Shown here: piece after piece, positions 27,135 through 36,606 of the stretch
Position numbering within the stretch: position 1 is the stretch's first letter
Layout: each line of letters starts with the position of its first letter
Source of the DNA: Arsenicicoccus cauae
GTDB lineage: Bacteria > Actinomycetota > Actinomycetes > Actinomycetales > Dermatophilaceae
Length of the DNA stretch: 64,000 nt
Assembly: GCF_009707125.1 (NCBI RefSeq)
Contig: NZ_WLVL01000017.1
Location: forward strand, 62,001-126,000
Reading direction: 5' to 3'
The notes under the pieces: model-generated
Database searches by the model: none
Told to the model about the DNA's origin: nothing
The model's input: only the letters and a program-made list of their open reading frames with translations
Program-made: the position numbers and the translations under genes

Positions 27135-28349
27135 GTGCCAGACATGTGGATCCTCGTCATCGGCGTCGCCGTCGCCGTCCTGCTGCTCGTGCTCGTCCTC
27201 GCCACCCGGGGACGATCGGGTGCAGCGCGGCCGTCGGACGCGGCCGGCAGCTCCGACAGCACCGACAGCACCGACAGGGCTGGTGGCGCCTCGACCGGCG
27301 TCGCGAGCGAGACCACCCCCGACCCGGAGCCGCTCCCCCGCGCCGCGGTGATCGTCAACCCCACGAAGTTCGACGACGTCGCCAAGGTCCGCGACGAGGT
27401 CCGCGCGCTGTGCCAGGAGACCGGCTGGGACGAGCCGCTCTGGCTGGAGACGACCGAGGACGACCCGGGCTCGGGCCAGACCAAGGAGGCGCTCGACGCG
27501 GGGGTCGACGTGATCTGCCCGCTCGGCGGCGACGGGACCGTGCGCACGGTCGGGAGCGAGATGGCCCGCGCCCGCTCCGAGGTCCCGATCGGCCTGCTGC
27601 CCGGCGGCACCGGCAACCTGCTGGCCCGCAACCTCGACCTGCCGGTCGACTCGCTGCGCGACGCCCTGGCCATCGCCCTGACCGGCGAGGAGCGCGTCAT
27701 CGACGTCGGCGTGCTCCGCGTCAACCCTGCCCCGATGGACGGCGAGGGCGAGGTCGATGACCAGCCCGTCGACGCCGAGGCGCTGGCCCCGGAGGACACC
27801 GGCCCCGAGGAGCTGCACTTCCTGGTCATGGCCGGCATGGGCTTCGACGCGGACATCATGGCCGACGCGCCCGAGGGCCTGAAGTCCAAGGTGGGCTGGG
27901 CCGCCTACCTCGTGTCCGGCGCCAAGCACCTGTGGGGCTCCCAGTTCAAGGCCCAGGTCACGACCGACACCGAGACCTTCTCCCGGCGCACGCGCAGCGT
28001 CATCATCGGCAACTGCGGCAAGATCCAGGGCCTGGCGCTCATGCCCGAGGCCCAGGTCGACGACGGCAAGCTGGACGCCCTCATGCTGTCCCCCGACGGT
28101 GGCATCGGCTGGGGCGCGGTGCTCCTGCGCCTGGTCACCGCCAAGCGCAAGGGCCACCACCGCGTCACGCACCACACCACCCGCCACATCACCGTCCGGG
28201 CCAACCGCGCCGTGCAGGTGCAGCTCGACGGCGACACGATCGGCGAGCGCACGGCCATCACCGCCGACGTCCTGCCGGGTGCCCTGCGCGTCCGGGTCGC
28301 CTCCGCCACCCCGGCGACCGGCGCCTCCAAGGAGGACGTCGCCGCGTGA
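27135..28349 (+). CDS. Diacylglycerol kinase-family lipid kinase
   Basis: A 404-residue protein: one N-terminal membrane helix (MWILVIGVAVAVLLLVLVLA), a Ser/Thr/Asp-rich linker, then the kinase catalytic domain (about residues 68-395) with AVIVNPTKFDDV at the start and the nucleotide loop CPLGGDGTVRTVGSE; LPGGTGNLLARNL is the second signature. It phosphorylates a lipid or sphingoid-like hydroxyl at the inner face of the membrane. The GTG at 27135 is favoured by TACCGT (27123-27128) ending 6 nt before it. It heads a four-gene operon with two PAP2 phosphatases and an SRPBCC protein. Confidence 0.88.
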   Translation: MPDMWILVIGVAVAVLLLVLVLATRGRSGAARPSDAAGSSDSTDSTDRAGGASTGVASETTPDPEPLPRAAVIVNPTKFDDVAKVRDEVRALCQETGWDEPLWLETTEDDPGSGQTKEALDAGVDVICPLGGDGTVRTVGSEMARARSEVPIGLLPGGTGNLLARNLDLPVDSLRDALAIALTGEERVIDVGVLRVNPAPMDGEGEVDDQPVDAEALAPEDTGPEELHFLVMAGMGFDADIMADAPEGLKSKVGWAAYLVSGAKHLWGSQFKAQVTTDTETFSRRTRSVIIGNCGKIQGLALMPEAQVDDGKLDALMLSPDGGIGWGAVLLRLVTAKRKGHHRVTHHTTRHITVRANRAVQVQLDGDTIGERTAITADVLPGALRVRVASATPATGASKEDVAA

Positions 28350-29128
28350 GCCCCGTCCGGCAGATCAGCCTGCGGGGGAGGCTGCGTCGCCACCACGCGC
28401 GTCAGCTGGTCCGCGCCGTGATGACCGCCGTCGTCCTCAGCACCCCTGTCATCGCCCTGGCGGTGCTGGTGCAGCAACGCTACGCACCACTGATGGAGCT
28501 CGACCAGCGCGCCATCGCCGCCGCCACGGATCTCACCCGCGCCCACCCCGGCCTGCGCTCGGCCCTCGTCCTGTGGCAGGAGATCTGGCAGCCGTGGCGG
28601 GCCTACCTCGCCGCGACGCTCGTGTGCCTGTGGACCTGGCGCGCCCGCGGCATGACCGCCCGCTCCTGGTGGGCCTGGATCACGATGATGCTCGGCTGGA
28701 ACCTCTTCCTGCAGGTCAAGCTGCTCGTGCAGCGGGCCAGGCCGGTGGTGGACGATCCCGTGTCGCACGCGCCCGGCTACAGCTTCCCGTCCGGGCACGC
28801 CGCCAACACCGCGGCCATCTGCATGGTCCTGGTCGTCCTGCTGTGGCCGTTGCTGCGGACCCGCGCCCGCCGCACCTGCGCCGTGGTGCTCGCGTCCGTG
28901 GCGACCGTGACGGTCCTGCTCGACCGCGTCTACCTCGGCGTCCACTTCCCCTCCGACGTGACCGCCGGCCTGCTCCTCGCGGCAGCCTTCGTCTACGGCT
29001 CGTGGCGCGGCTTCGTGCACGTGCCGGCGACCCGCGAGGACGCCGTACCGGCCAACCCGTCCGACCCCACCGACCCCACCGACCCCACCACCGAGCGCAC
29101 CGACGCTCTCGGGCCGAGGAGAACCTGA
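28346..29128 (+). CDS. PAP2-family membrane phosphatase (1)
   Basis: A 260-residue membrane enzyme with the three phosphatidic-acid-phosphatase motifs: KLLVQRARP (K-x6-RP), PSGHAAN and DRVYLGVHFPSDV (R-x5-H-x3-D). About six helices; the C-terminal tail has repeated SDPTDPTDPT. It removes phosphate from lipid phosphates on the outer face. It starts on a GTG that overlaps the previous stop (GTGA, 28346-28349). Pairing a lipid kinase with lipid phosphatases suggests a phospholipid or prenyl-phosphate recycling role. Confidence 0.87.
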   Translation: MSPVRQISLRGRLRRHHARQLVRAVMTAVVLSTPVIALAVLVQQRYAPLMELDQRAIAAATDLTRAHPGLRSALVLWQEIWQPWRAYLAATLVCLWTWRARGMTARSWWAWITMMLGWNLFLQVKLLVQRARPVVDDPVSHAPGYSFPSGHAANTAAICMVLVVLLWPLLRTRARRTCAVVLASVATVTVLLDRVYLGVHFPSDVTAGLLLAAAFVYGSWRGFVHVPATREDAVPANPSDPTDPTDPTTERTDALGPRRT

Positions 29129-29129
29129 C

Positions 29130-29825
29130 ATGCCCTTCCTGCTGCGCTACGACCTCGACCGCTCCCACCCCCGGGTCGGTGCGGCGTTCAAGGACCTCCT
29201 CGTCCGGGCCATCACGCCAGGGATCGTGCTGTTCCTCGCCATCTACGGCTTCGGCCTGGCCCTGATGGGCCCGCTCAAGAGCTGGGGCACCGCCGAGGAG
29301 CCGATCAGCAAGAACCTCGAGGCGAGCCGCACCAGCGTCTGGGACTCCATCACGATGGTCTGGTCGCACATCGGCAACACGGAGTACGCCATCGGCTTCT
29401 GCCTGCTCATGATCGCCCTGGTCTGGTGGCGCACCAAGGAGTGGTGGTATGCCGTGATCCCCGGCATCGCCATCGCCCTGCAGGCGAGCATCTTCGTCGC
29501 GGCGACCGAGCTCACCGGGCGCCCCCGCCCCCAGGTCAGCAAGCTCGACCCCGCGCCCCCCACCTCGTCCTACCCCAGCGGGCACGTGGGTGCCGCCACC
29601 GCGCTCTACCTCTCCCTCGCCCTCATGGCGCACCGCATCGACAACGTGGTCCTGCGCCGGCTCGTGCAGACCGTCTGCGTGATCATCCCGCTCCTCGTGG
29701 CCTACGCCAGGGCCTACCGTGGGATGCACCACGTCATCGACATCGCGGTGGGCCTGCTCAACGGCGTCCTCTGCGCGCTGATGGCCTGGCTCTGGTTGCG
29801 TCGCAAGGAGGCTCGCTCGTCATGA
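29130..29825 (+). CDS. PAP2-family membrane phosphatase (2)
   Basis: A 231-residue membrane protein of the same superfamily but of a different subgroup: TGRPRP, SYPSGHVGAATALYL and RAYRGMHHVIDI carry the Arg, His, Arg, His and Asp residues of the active site. It lacks the classic lysine spacing of motif 1 (ATELTGRPRP). It begins 1 bp after the preceding stop. The substrate may differ from that of its neighbour, for example undecaprenyl diphosphate versus phosphatidic acid. Confidence 0.87.
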   Translation: MPFLLRYDLDRSHPRVGAAFKDLLVRAITPGIVLFLAIYGFGLALMGPLKSWGTAEEPISKNLEASRTSVWDSITMVWSHIGNTEYAIGFCLLMIALVWWRTKEWWYAVIPGIAIALQASIFVAATELTGRPRPQVSKLDPAPPTSSYPSGHVGAATALYLSLALMAHRIDNVVLRRLVQTVCVIIPLLVAYARAYRGMHHVIDIAVGLLNGVLCALMAWLWLRRKEARSS

Positions 29826-30298
29826 TGGCCCCGCACCACTACCACTTCGACCACGTGTGGCAGGTGCCGCTGCCGCTCGGCGAGGCCTACGACGTCCTCG
29901 CGGACGTCGACGGGTACGAGCAGTGGTGGCCCCAGATCCGCGCCACCGAGCCGCTCACGGACGACGCCCGACGCCTGTCCGTACGGTCGCTGATCCCCGT
30001 GACCCTCAAGGTCGTGGCGACCAAGCAGATCCTCGACCGCGAGGCCGGGCTGCTGCGCGTCGGCCTCGCCCAGGACCTCGTCGGCTACGCCCAGTGGGAC
30101 CTGTCCTGGCAGGGTGACACCACCACGGCCGCCCGCTGGACCCAGGACGTCTACCTCACCAACCAGCACCTCGAGCGCATGCCGGTGACCAGCCACCGCC
30201 TGCTGCGCATCAACCACACCCACATGATGCGAGCCGGCGAGCGGGGGCTGCGCAAGTACCTCGCCCTCAGGGGAGGCGCGTCATCTGCTGCGCCGTGA
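29822..30298 (+). CDS. SRPBCC (START/Bet v1-like) family protein
   Basis: A 158-residue helix-grip protein with the polyketide-cyclase-like start HHYHFDHVWQVPLPLGEAYDVLADVDGYEQWWPQIRAT and the closing helix in HTHMMRAGERGLRKYLA. The fold encloses a hydrophobic ligand, so a lipid carrier or binding role fits the operon; that is inference. ATG 29822 overlaps the previous stop (ATGA). Its last 32 bp overlap the 3' end of the convergent peptidase E gene. Confidence 0.82.
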   Translation: MMAPHHYHFDHVWQVPLPLGEAYDVLADVDGYEQWWPQIRATEPLTDDARRLSVRSLIPVTLKVVATKQILDREAGLLRVGLAQDLVGYAQWDLSWQGDTTTAARWTQDVYLTNQHLERMPVTSHRLLRINHTHMMRAGERGLRKYLALRGGASSAAP

Positions 30299-30956
30299 TG
30301 CCGCCCCGGTCCACCCGATAGACCTTGGCGCCGTCGCGCTCGGCCACGCACGCCTGGACCTTGCCGTCGAGGACGTGCAGCGCCGCGCCGTCGTCGGCCG
30401 CCCAGCCCACGGGCAGCTCCCCGTCGCGCACCCAGCCCAGGTAGTGCGGGGCCCGCTCCGGCTCGCTGTCGAAGTGCGGCGAGAAGGAACCACGCACGAA
30501 GCCCAGCCCCCCGCGCCACGGGTCGACGCCACCGAACGAGTCCGTCGTGCACGCCTCGCACCACACGTTGGCGCCGGCGCTGGTCCCCGCGAACACCACG
30601 TCGCGCTCCGCCCGCAGATCCCGCACCGCCTGGCTGACGCCGTGCGCCTCCCACAGCGCCACGAGGTTGACCGTGGACCCGCCCCCGACATACAGCAGGT
30701 CGATGTCCCCGAAGCGCTCGAGGGCGTGCCGGGCGTCCTCCCACAGCGTGAGGACCATGGTCTGCACGCCGAGGGCACCGAACGCCGTGAGGAAGCGGTG
30801 GACGTACTCCGGGTCGTCCGCCGACGCCGTGGGCGCGAAGCAGACGAGCGGGTTGTCCTTGCCCGTCAGCTCGAGGGCGTAGCGGTCGAGGGCCGTGGCC
30901 GCGTTGTCGGGCGACATCGAGAAGCCGCCGCCCCCCATGCAGAGGATGTGGGTCAT
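30267..30956 (-). CDS. Peptidase E (S51 family)
   Basis: A 229-residue cytoplasmic serine peptidase. The nucleophile motif GTSAGA lies about residue 120, the GGGSTVNLVALW glycine-rich loop precedes it, and SPHFDSEPER carries the expected His. PepE hydrolyses N-terminal Asp-X dipeptides; cyanophycinase-like enzymes share the fold but are larger. TATGGT (minus strand, 30968-30963) ends 6 nt before the ATG, giving a leaderless start. It overlaps the SRPBCC gene at the 3' ends. Confidence 0.88.
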   Translation of the reverse strand: MTHILCMGGGGFSMSPDNAATALDRYALELTGKDNPLVCFAPTASADDPEYVHRFLTAFGALGVQTMVLTLWEDARHALERFGDIDLLYVGGGSTVNLVALWEAHGVSQAVRDLRAERDVVFAGTSAGANVWCEACTTDSFGGVDPWRGGLGFVRGSFSPHFDSEPERAPHYLGWVRDGELPVGWAADDGAALHVLDGKVQACVAERDGAKVYRVDRGGITAQQMTRLP

Positions 30957-31037
30957 GGCTCGACCATAGCCAGCGGCCCCGACCGTCGCGCGGCAGGGGT
31001 TGCTCCGGCGCGGGTGAGACCGCCCACACCCCGGCGC

Positions 31038-31970
31038 TCAGGGGGTGCGCAGGGAGCGCAGCCAGGACCGGGCCTGCTGGAAGTCCGTGTCCTGCGTGCC
31101 CGCCGCCACCGTCGCCGCGAGTCGGTCTGCCCGCGGGTAGCTGCCGAGGAAGCGCACGTCCGCGCACACCCGCCGCAGCCCCATGAGCGCCTCGCCCACC
31201 CGCTCGTCGTCCACGTGCCCCTCGATGTCGATGCTGAAGCAGTAGCGCCCCATCCCCTCCCCGGTAGGACGGGACTCGAGCCGGGTGAGGTTGATGCCGC
31301 GCACCGCGAACTGCTCGAGCAGCCCGAGCAGCCCGCCCGGGTGGTCCTCGTGCTGGTAGAGCACCATCGTCGACTTGTCCGCCCCCGTCGGTGCCGGCCC
31401 GCCGCCCGGGCGCGACACCAGCACGAAGCGCGTGACGGCGGCCCGGTTGTCGCCGATGTCGCTCGCCAGCAGCTCCAGCCCGTGCACGGTCGCGGCGACG
31501 GGCGCGCACACGGCTGCGTCATACGGGGTCTGCTCCTCGACGGCCGTCCCGAGGCCGGCCGCGGCCGCCGCCGTCGACAGGGTCGGCACGTATGCCGCCT
31601 CGGGGAGCCGCGTCGACATCCAGCCGCGGACCTGGGCCCAGGCATGGGAGTGGGTGCCGACCGCGCGGACGTCCGCGAGCGTGACCCCCGCCGGCGCCGC
31701 GAGGACGAAGGTGATGGGGACCAGCATCTCGCCGACCACCACGAGCGGGTCGCCGGTGGCGAGGGCGTCGAGGGTGGCGCTGACCCCGCCCTCGACGGAG
31801 TTCTCGATGGGGACGACCGCGGCATCGACCTCGCCCGCGCGCAGGGCCGCGAGCGCGGAGTCGACCGACCCGTGCGGCACGCGTTCGGCGTCGGGGGCGG
31901 ACGCCTCGGGCCGCTGCAGCAGGGCCTGCTCGGTGAACGTCCCGGCGGGACCGAGATAGGCGTAGCGCAT
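31038..31970 (-). CDS. pheA: Prephenate dehydratase
   Basis: A 310-residue enzyme (EC 4.2.1.51) converting prephenate to phenylpyruvate for phenylalanine synthesis. It begins YAYLGPAGTFTEQAL, carries the catalytic TRF motif (NRAAVTRFVLVSR, about residue 175) and ends in an ACT regulatory domain with ESRPTGEGMGRYCFSIDIEG, which binds phenylalanine for feedback control. Monofunctional, without chorismate mutase, as in other actinobacteria. Confidence 0.95.
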   Translation of the reverse strand: MRYAYLGPAGTFTEQALLQRPEASAPDAERVPHGSVDSALAALRAGEVDAAVVPIENSVEGGVSATLDALATGDPLVVVGEMLVPITFVLAAPAGVTLADVRAVGTHSHAWAQVRGWMSTRLPEAAYVPTLSTAAAAAGLGTAVEEQTPYDAAVCAPVAATVHGLELLASDIGDNRAAVTRFVLVSRPGGGPAPTGADKSTMVLYQHEDHPGGLLGLLEQFAVRGINLTRLESRPTGEGMGRYCFSIDIEGHVDDERVGEALMGLRRVCADVRFLGSYPRADRLAATVAAGTQDTDFQQARSWLRSLRTP

Positions 31971-32037
31971 GTGGACTCCTCGACGCGGACGGACGCCCGC
32001 CGCCGCGGGGGCGGGGGCAGGCGTCCACGATCATGGC

Positions 32038-33294
32038 TCAGTCGGACGCGGTCAGCGCCTGCCTGAACGTCATGCGAGACGAGGTCTGCATGAGCGAGCG
32101 GCGGTACATCCGCTCGCCGAGGACCATCGCGACGGCGGCGAAGGCCAGGGTGAGCGCGAGGGCGATGACGCCCTCCCACCACTGCGCCGAGCCGTCCAGG
32201 AGGCGCATGGGCATGAGCATCGAGGAGAGCACCGGCACGTAGGACAGCGCCACCCGCCACACCCCCGCCGCCATGAAGGAGGCGAAGAAGCCGATGATCA
32301 GCACCATCGTCAGCGGGGTCGTGGTCTGCTGGAGGTCCTCGTTGCGGGTGGCGAGCGAGCCGGCGACGGCCCAGATGCAGGCCAGGGCGAGGAAGCCCGC
32401 GAGGAAGAACAGGAGGTACCACACCGCGCCACCGGCGATCCCCGCCAGCATGCTCTTGAGCGGGGTGAAGGACATGCCGATCAACCCGACGCCGACGTAG
32501 AGCACGATCTGCCCCATGGCCATCACGGTGTTGCCGAGCACCTTGCCGGCGAGCAGCTGACGGACCGGGATCGCCGAGGCGAGGATCTCGATGATCCGCG
32601 ACTGCTTCTCCTCGATCACCGACTGGGCGATCTGCATGCCGAACATCAGGGCCGCGAAGTAGAACAGCATCGCGAAGACGAGACCGACGACCCGAGCGGT
32701 CATCGTCGTCCCCTCGTCCGTGCCGGACAACGCCCGGGTCGTGACGGCCGTCTGCTCCTGCACCTGCTGGGGCGTCGTGCCGGCCTTGGCGGCGGTGGCC
32801 GCGAGGACCTGCGACTGCAGCACCTGTCGCGTCGTGGTCGTGAGGCTGCTGTCCGGCGTGTCCTTGCCCAGCAGCTGCCAGCCCTGCCCGGACCGCACGA
32901 CGGCCACGTCGGCCTTGTCCTCGGTGACCAGCGACTCTGCGGCGGCCTGGTCGGCGACCTGGGTGACCTCGACGGCGTCGTCCTGGTCCGCGCCCTTCAC
33001 GGCGGCGCCGACCGCGTCCGCGAGGGCCCTGCCCTCCGCCGAGACGACGGCGATCCTGGTCGTGGTGGACCGGCTCGCCATCCACCCCTGCAGGCCCATC
33101 ACCCCCACGAGCAGGAACATCGTGACCAGGGTGCCGACCAGGAAGTTCTTGTCCCGCAGCTTGACCGCCATTTCCCGGGCGGCGACCAGCTGCCAGGCGT
33201 TGCGGGGCGCGCGGCCTCCGCCCGGGGCCGCGGCGCCCTGAGCTGCCGGCGTCGACGGGGAGGGATGCGTCCCGGGGGCCATCTGGGTGCTCAT
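32038..33294 (-). CDS. ABC transporter permease, NatB-like
   Basis: A 418-residue permease: a Pro/Ala-rich cytoplasmic start, helix 1 (NFLVGTLVTMFLLVGVMGLQGWM), a large extracytoplasmic domain of about 180 residues, then five or six helices in the C-terminal half with the EEKQSRIIEILASAIPVRQLLAGKVLG motif of Nat/YhaP-type ABC-2 permeases. This family exports Na+ or antimicrobial compounds; the cargo is unknown. ATG 33294 overlaps the ATPase stop (33291-33294). Confidence 0.87.
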   Translation of the reverse strand: MSTQMAPGTHPSPSTPAAQGAAAPGGGRAPRNAWQLVAAREMAVKLRDKNFLVGTLVTMFLLVGVMGLQGWMASRSTTTRIAVVSAEGRALADAVGAAVKGADQDDAVEVTQVADQAAAESLVTEDKADVAVVRSGQGWQLLGKDTPDSSLTTTTRQVLQSQVLAATAAKAGTTPQQVQEQTAVTTRALSGTDEGTTMTARVVGLVFAMLFYFAALMFGMQIAQSVIEEKQSRIIEILASAIPVRQLLAGKVLGNTVMAMGQIVLYVGVGLIGMSFTPLKSMLAGIAGGAVWYLLFFLAGFLALACIWAVAGSLATRNEDLQQTTTPLTMVLIIGFFASFMAAGVWRVALSYVPVLSSMLMPMRLLDGSAQWWEGVIALALTLAFAAVAMVLGERMYRRSLMQTSSRMTFRQALTASD

Positions 33295-34172
33295 GCCGTC
33301 ACCTCTCGGTAGATCTCGCTCAGGTTGGGGCGCACGCGGGCGAACTCGGTGACCGTACCGCGCGCGAGGGCCTCGGTCAGCAGGTGGCGGTCGGCTCCCG
33401 GCTCCAGCAGCTCTACCAGCGCCGCGGCCCCGTCCACGTCGACGACGTGCAGCCCTGGCTGGGACCGCACCCATCCGGCGTCGCCGCCCAGGACGATGCG
33501 ATGACGCTGCGGCCCCCTCGACCGCAGCTCGTCGGCGGTGCCCTGGGCGACGACGCGGCCCTTGCTCAGCACGACCAGTCCGTCGCACAGACGGTCCACG
33601 AGGTCGAGCTGGTGGCTGGAGAAGAGCACGGGCACGCCGGTGCGGGTGTGCTCTCGCAGGAGGTCGACCATCGTGTCGACGCTGGCCGGGTCGAGCCCGG
33701 AGAACGGCTCGTCCAGGATCATCACGCGGGGCCGGCTCAGCACGGCCGCGGCGATCTGCACGCGCTGCTGGTTGCCGAGCGACAGCGACTCGAGCTTGTC
33801 CTTGGCGCGGTCACCCAGGCCGAACCGCTCGAGGTGCTCGTCCGTCGCCCGCTGGGCGTCCGGGCGAGACATCCCGTGCAGCCGACCGAGGTAGACGAGC
33901 TGGTCGGCGATCCCCTGCTTGGGGTAGAGGCCGCGCTCCTCGGGCATGTAGCCGAACGTGCGGCGGTCCGCGGTGGTCACCTCGTGACCGTCCCAGCGCA
34001 CCTCGCCCTCGTGGATCTGCAGCAGGCCCATGATCATCCGCATGGTCGTCGTCTTGCCGGCGCCGTTGCCGCCGACGAAGCCGAGCAGCTGCCCCCGCGG
34101 CACCGCGAAGGACACGTGGTCCACGGCGGTGTGGTCGCCGAACCGCCGCGTCAGGTCCTGGACCTCGATCAC
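33291..34172 (-). CDS. ABC transporter ATP-binding protein, NatA-like
   Basis: A 293-residue ATPase: Walker [10 protein letters not shown] (about residues 35-43), signature [17 protein letters not shown], Walker [14 protein letters not shown], switch His in LFSSHQLD. The C-terminal domain (about 220-293) is of the DUF4162 type common in NatA. GTG start with GAGGAGGG upstream; a TAGGTT -10 candidate (minus strand, near 34245) lies about 70 bp upstream. It lies directly downstream of a two-component system on the same strand, which may control it. Confidence 0.9.
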   Translation of the reverse strand: MIEVQDLTRRFGDHTAVDHVSFAVPRGQLLGFVGGNGAGKTTTMRMIMGLLQIHEGEVRWDGHEVTTADRRTFGYMPEERGLYPKQGIADQLVYLGRLHGMSRPDAQRATDEHLERFGLGDRAKDKLESLSLGNQQRVQIAAAVLSRPRVMILDEPFSGLDPASVDTMVDLLREHTRTGVPVLFSSHQLDLVDRLCDGLVVLSKGRVVAQGTADELRSRGPQRHRIVLGGDAGWVRSQPGLHVVDVDGAAALVELLEPGADRHLLTEALARGTVTEFARVRPNLSEIYREVTA

Positions 34173-34298
34173 GTCTCACCCCTCCTCGTGCGAGTGGCCC
34201 CGGAAGTGGTTCTTCCGGCATACGGCCTGCTCGCACCACCCAACCTAGGAGGCCGCGAGGGTGGGCACCTCCCCCGCGAGGATGATCTCGACGCGGGG

Positions 34299-34979
<681 letters not shown>

Positions 34980-35159
34980 GCCCGGTCCTTCGGTGCGCGG
35001 CCGGGCGCTGGTGCTGATGTCGGTGCTGGCGCCGGCTCTGGTCCGGCCGCCGGCGGTCGAGCTCCCCTGGTCGTCCCCCATGGCCGCCACCCTAGCGACC
35101 GCCAGGGTGACGGGCGGGACGAGGCCAGGGCCGCGGCGGGGCCACGATGGTCGGCACCG

Positions 35160-36542
35160 TCATGAGCCCGCGGCCAGGGGGAACCTGACCCGCACGCGGT
35201 AGCCACCGGTCGCCCGGGGTCCGATCTCGGAGGTGCCGCCGTGCGAGGCGATGCGTTCGCGCATGCCGAGCAGCCCCAGCCCGGACCCGGACGTGCCCGA
35301 GCGGGGTCGCCCCTCGTCGAGCACCTCCGCCTCGACGAACCTGCGCCCCGCCTCGCGGTCGATCCGCACGACCACGGCCGCGGTGTGCGCGGTGGAGTGG
35401 CGCCGGACGTTGGCCAGCGCCTCCTGGACCGTCCGGTAGATCGACAGCCCCACGGGCATCGGCACCTCCGTGAGCGCACCAGGCCGGTCCTCGACCACCT
35501 GGTAGGTGACGGTGAACCCCGGGCTCGACGCGGCGTGGACGAGCTCGGCGACCTGGTCGACACCGGGCTGGGGGGCGCGATCCGGGCCGGTGCCCTCGGC
35601 CCGCGCGTCGTCGCCGGGGGTGCCCGCGATGCGGTCGGTGCGGCGCAACGTGCCCAGCAGCCCGCGCATCTCGCCGACGGCCTGGCGCGAGGACTCCTCG
35701 ACCTGGCCCAGCGCTGCGGCCGCGGCCTCGGGGTTGCGGTCCAGGACGCGCCGCGCGGCCGCGGCCTGCACGCCCATGACGGACACGTGGTGGGCGACGA
35801 CGTCGTGCAGCTCCCGGGCGATCCGCAGCCGCTCCTCCACCACCTTGCGGTCGGCGAGCTCGTCGGCCTGCTGCTCGAGCTGGACGGACTGGCGCTCGAG
35901 CTGGTCGCGCGAGCGCGCCTGCCGCCACGCGGCCTGGCCGCCGACGATGCCGCCGCCGAAGTAGACGAGGTTGGTGAGCACGTCGAACGCCACGGCCGCC
36001 GGGACGAGCGGGAACAGGCCGTGCGCGGGCCGGGCGTCCTCGCGACGGTCGAGGATCTCCTGCACGGCCGTGCCCAGGGCGTACTGCCACGCGATCCAGC
36101 CGAACATCAGCACGAGGACCGCCGCCACCAGGCCCACCATCGCGCGTCGCGAGCGCGCCCAGGCCACCCCGGTGAACAACGCGAAGACGTAGACGCACTG
36201 CATCGTGAACCCCCGCATGACCTCGCTCACCGTGATGCCGACGAGGAACATGTGCAGCTGCAGGAGCCCCATGACGAGCAGCGGGTGGCTGCGCCGCCAG
36301 ACGAGCGGCAGCGTGCCGAGCGCGATGAGCAGGTGCTGGACCCAGACCGGGTGGTCGACGTAGCGGGGATCCGCGATGCTGCGCACGAGCTCCATGCCGA
36401 GCGCTCCCCAGACCCACAGCGCCAGGGCGATCCACAGGTCGTTGCGCCGCTGCGCGGCCGTCGGCCTGGGGCGCTCCCACAGGTCGTCGACGGCGAAGAA
36501 CGCCCGGAGGCGCTCGCCCGCAACGGTCAGGGAGGTGGTCAT
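35160..36542 (-). CDS. Sensor histidine kinase (NarL-partner type)
   Basis: A 460-residue membrane kinase with about five or six N-terminal helices and little extracellular sequence, a coiled-coil linker (about 205-240), the HisKA_3 dimerisation domain with His246 ([18 protein letters not shown]) and a HATPase_c domain ([13 protein letters not shown] for the N box; [11 protein letters not shown] for the G2 box). It senses a membrane or intramembrane signal, as in LiaS/DesK types. TAGGAT (minus strand, 36555-36550) ends 7 nt before the ATG, giving a leaderless start back-to-back with the promoter of the gene at 36607. Confidence 0.92.
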   Translation of the reverse strand: MTTSLTVAGERLRAFFAVDDLWERPRPTAAQRRNDLWIALALWVWGALGMELVRSIADPRYVDHPVWVQHLLIALGTLPLVWRRSHPLLVMGLLQLHMFLVGITVSEVMRGFTMQCVYVFALFTGVAWARSRRAMVGLVAAVLVLMFGWIAWQYALGTAVQEILDRREDARPAHGLFPLVPAAVAFDVLTNLVYFGGGIVGGQAAWRQARSRDQLERQSVQLEQQADELADRKVVEERLRIARELHDVVAHHVSVMGVQAAAARRVLDRNPEAAAAALGQVEESSRQAVGEMRGLLGTLRRTDRIAGTPGDDARAEGTGPDRAPQPGVDQVAELVHAASSPGFTVTYQVVEDRPGALTEVPMPVGLSIYRTVQEALANVRRHSTAHTAAVVVRIDREAGRRFVEAEVLDEGRPRSGTSGSGLGLLGMRERIASHGGTSEIGPRATGGYRVRVRFPLAAGS

Positions 36543-36549
36543 GCGCGAG

Positions 36550-36600
36550 ATCCTAGGGGCGCCTGAGAGGAGAGGGGATGTCAGGGGTGCGTCCTAGGCT
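36550..36600. promoter_or_regulatory. Divergent leaderless promoters
   Basis: Minus-strand TAGGAT (36555-36550) serves the kinase gene starting at 36542 and plus-strand TAGGCT (36595-36600) serves the gene starting at 36607. Each -10 ends 6-7 nt before its start codon, so both RNAs should begin at the start codon. The -35 regions must overlap in the 39 bp between. Confidence 0.65.
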
Positions 36601-36606
36601 GACGCC

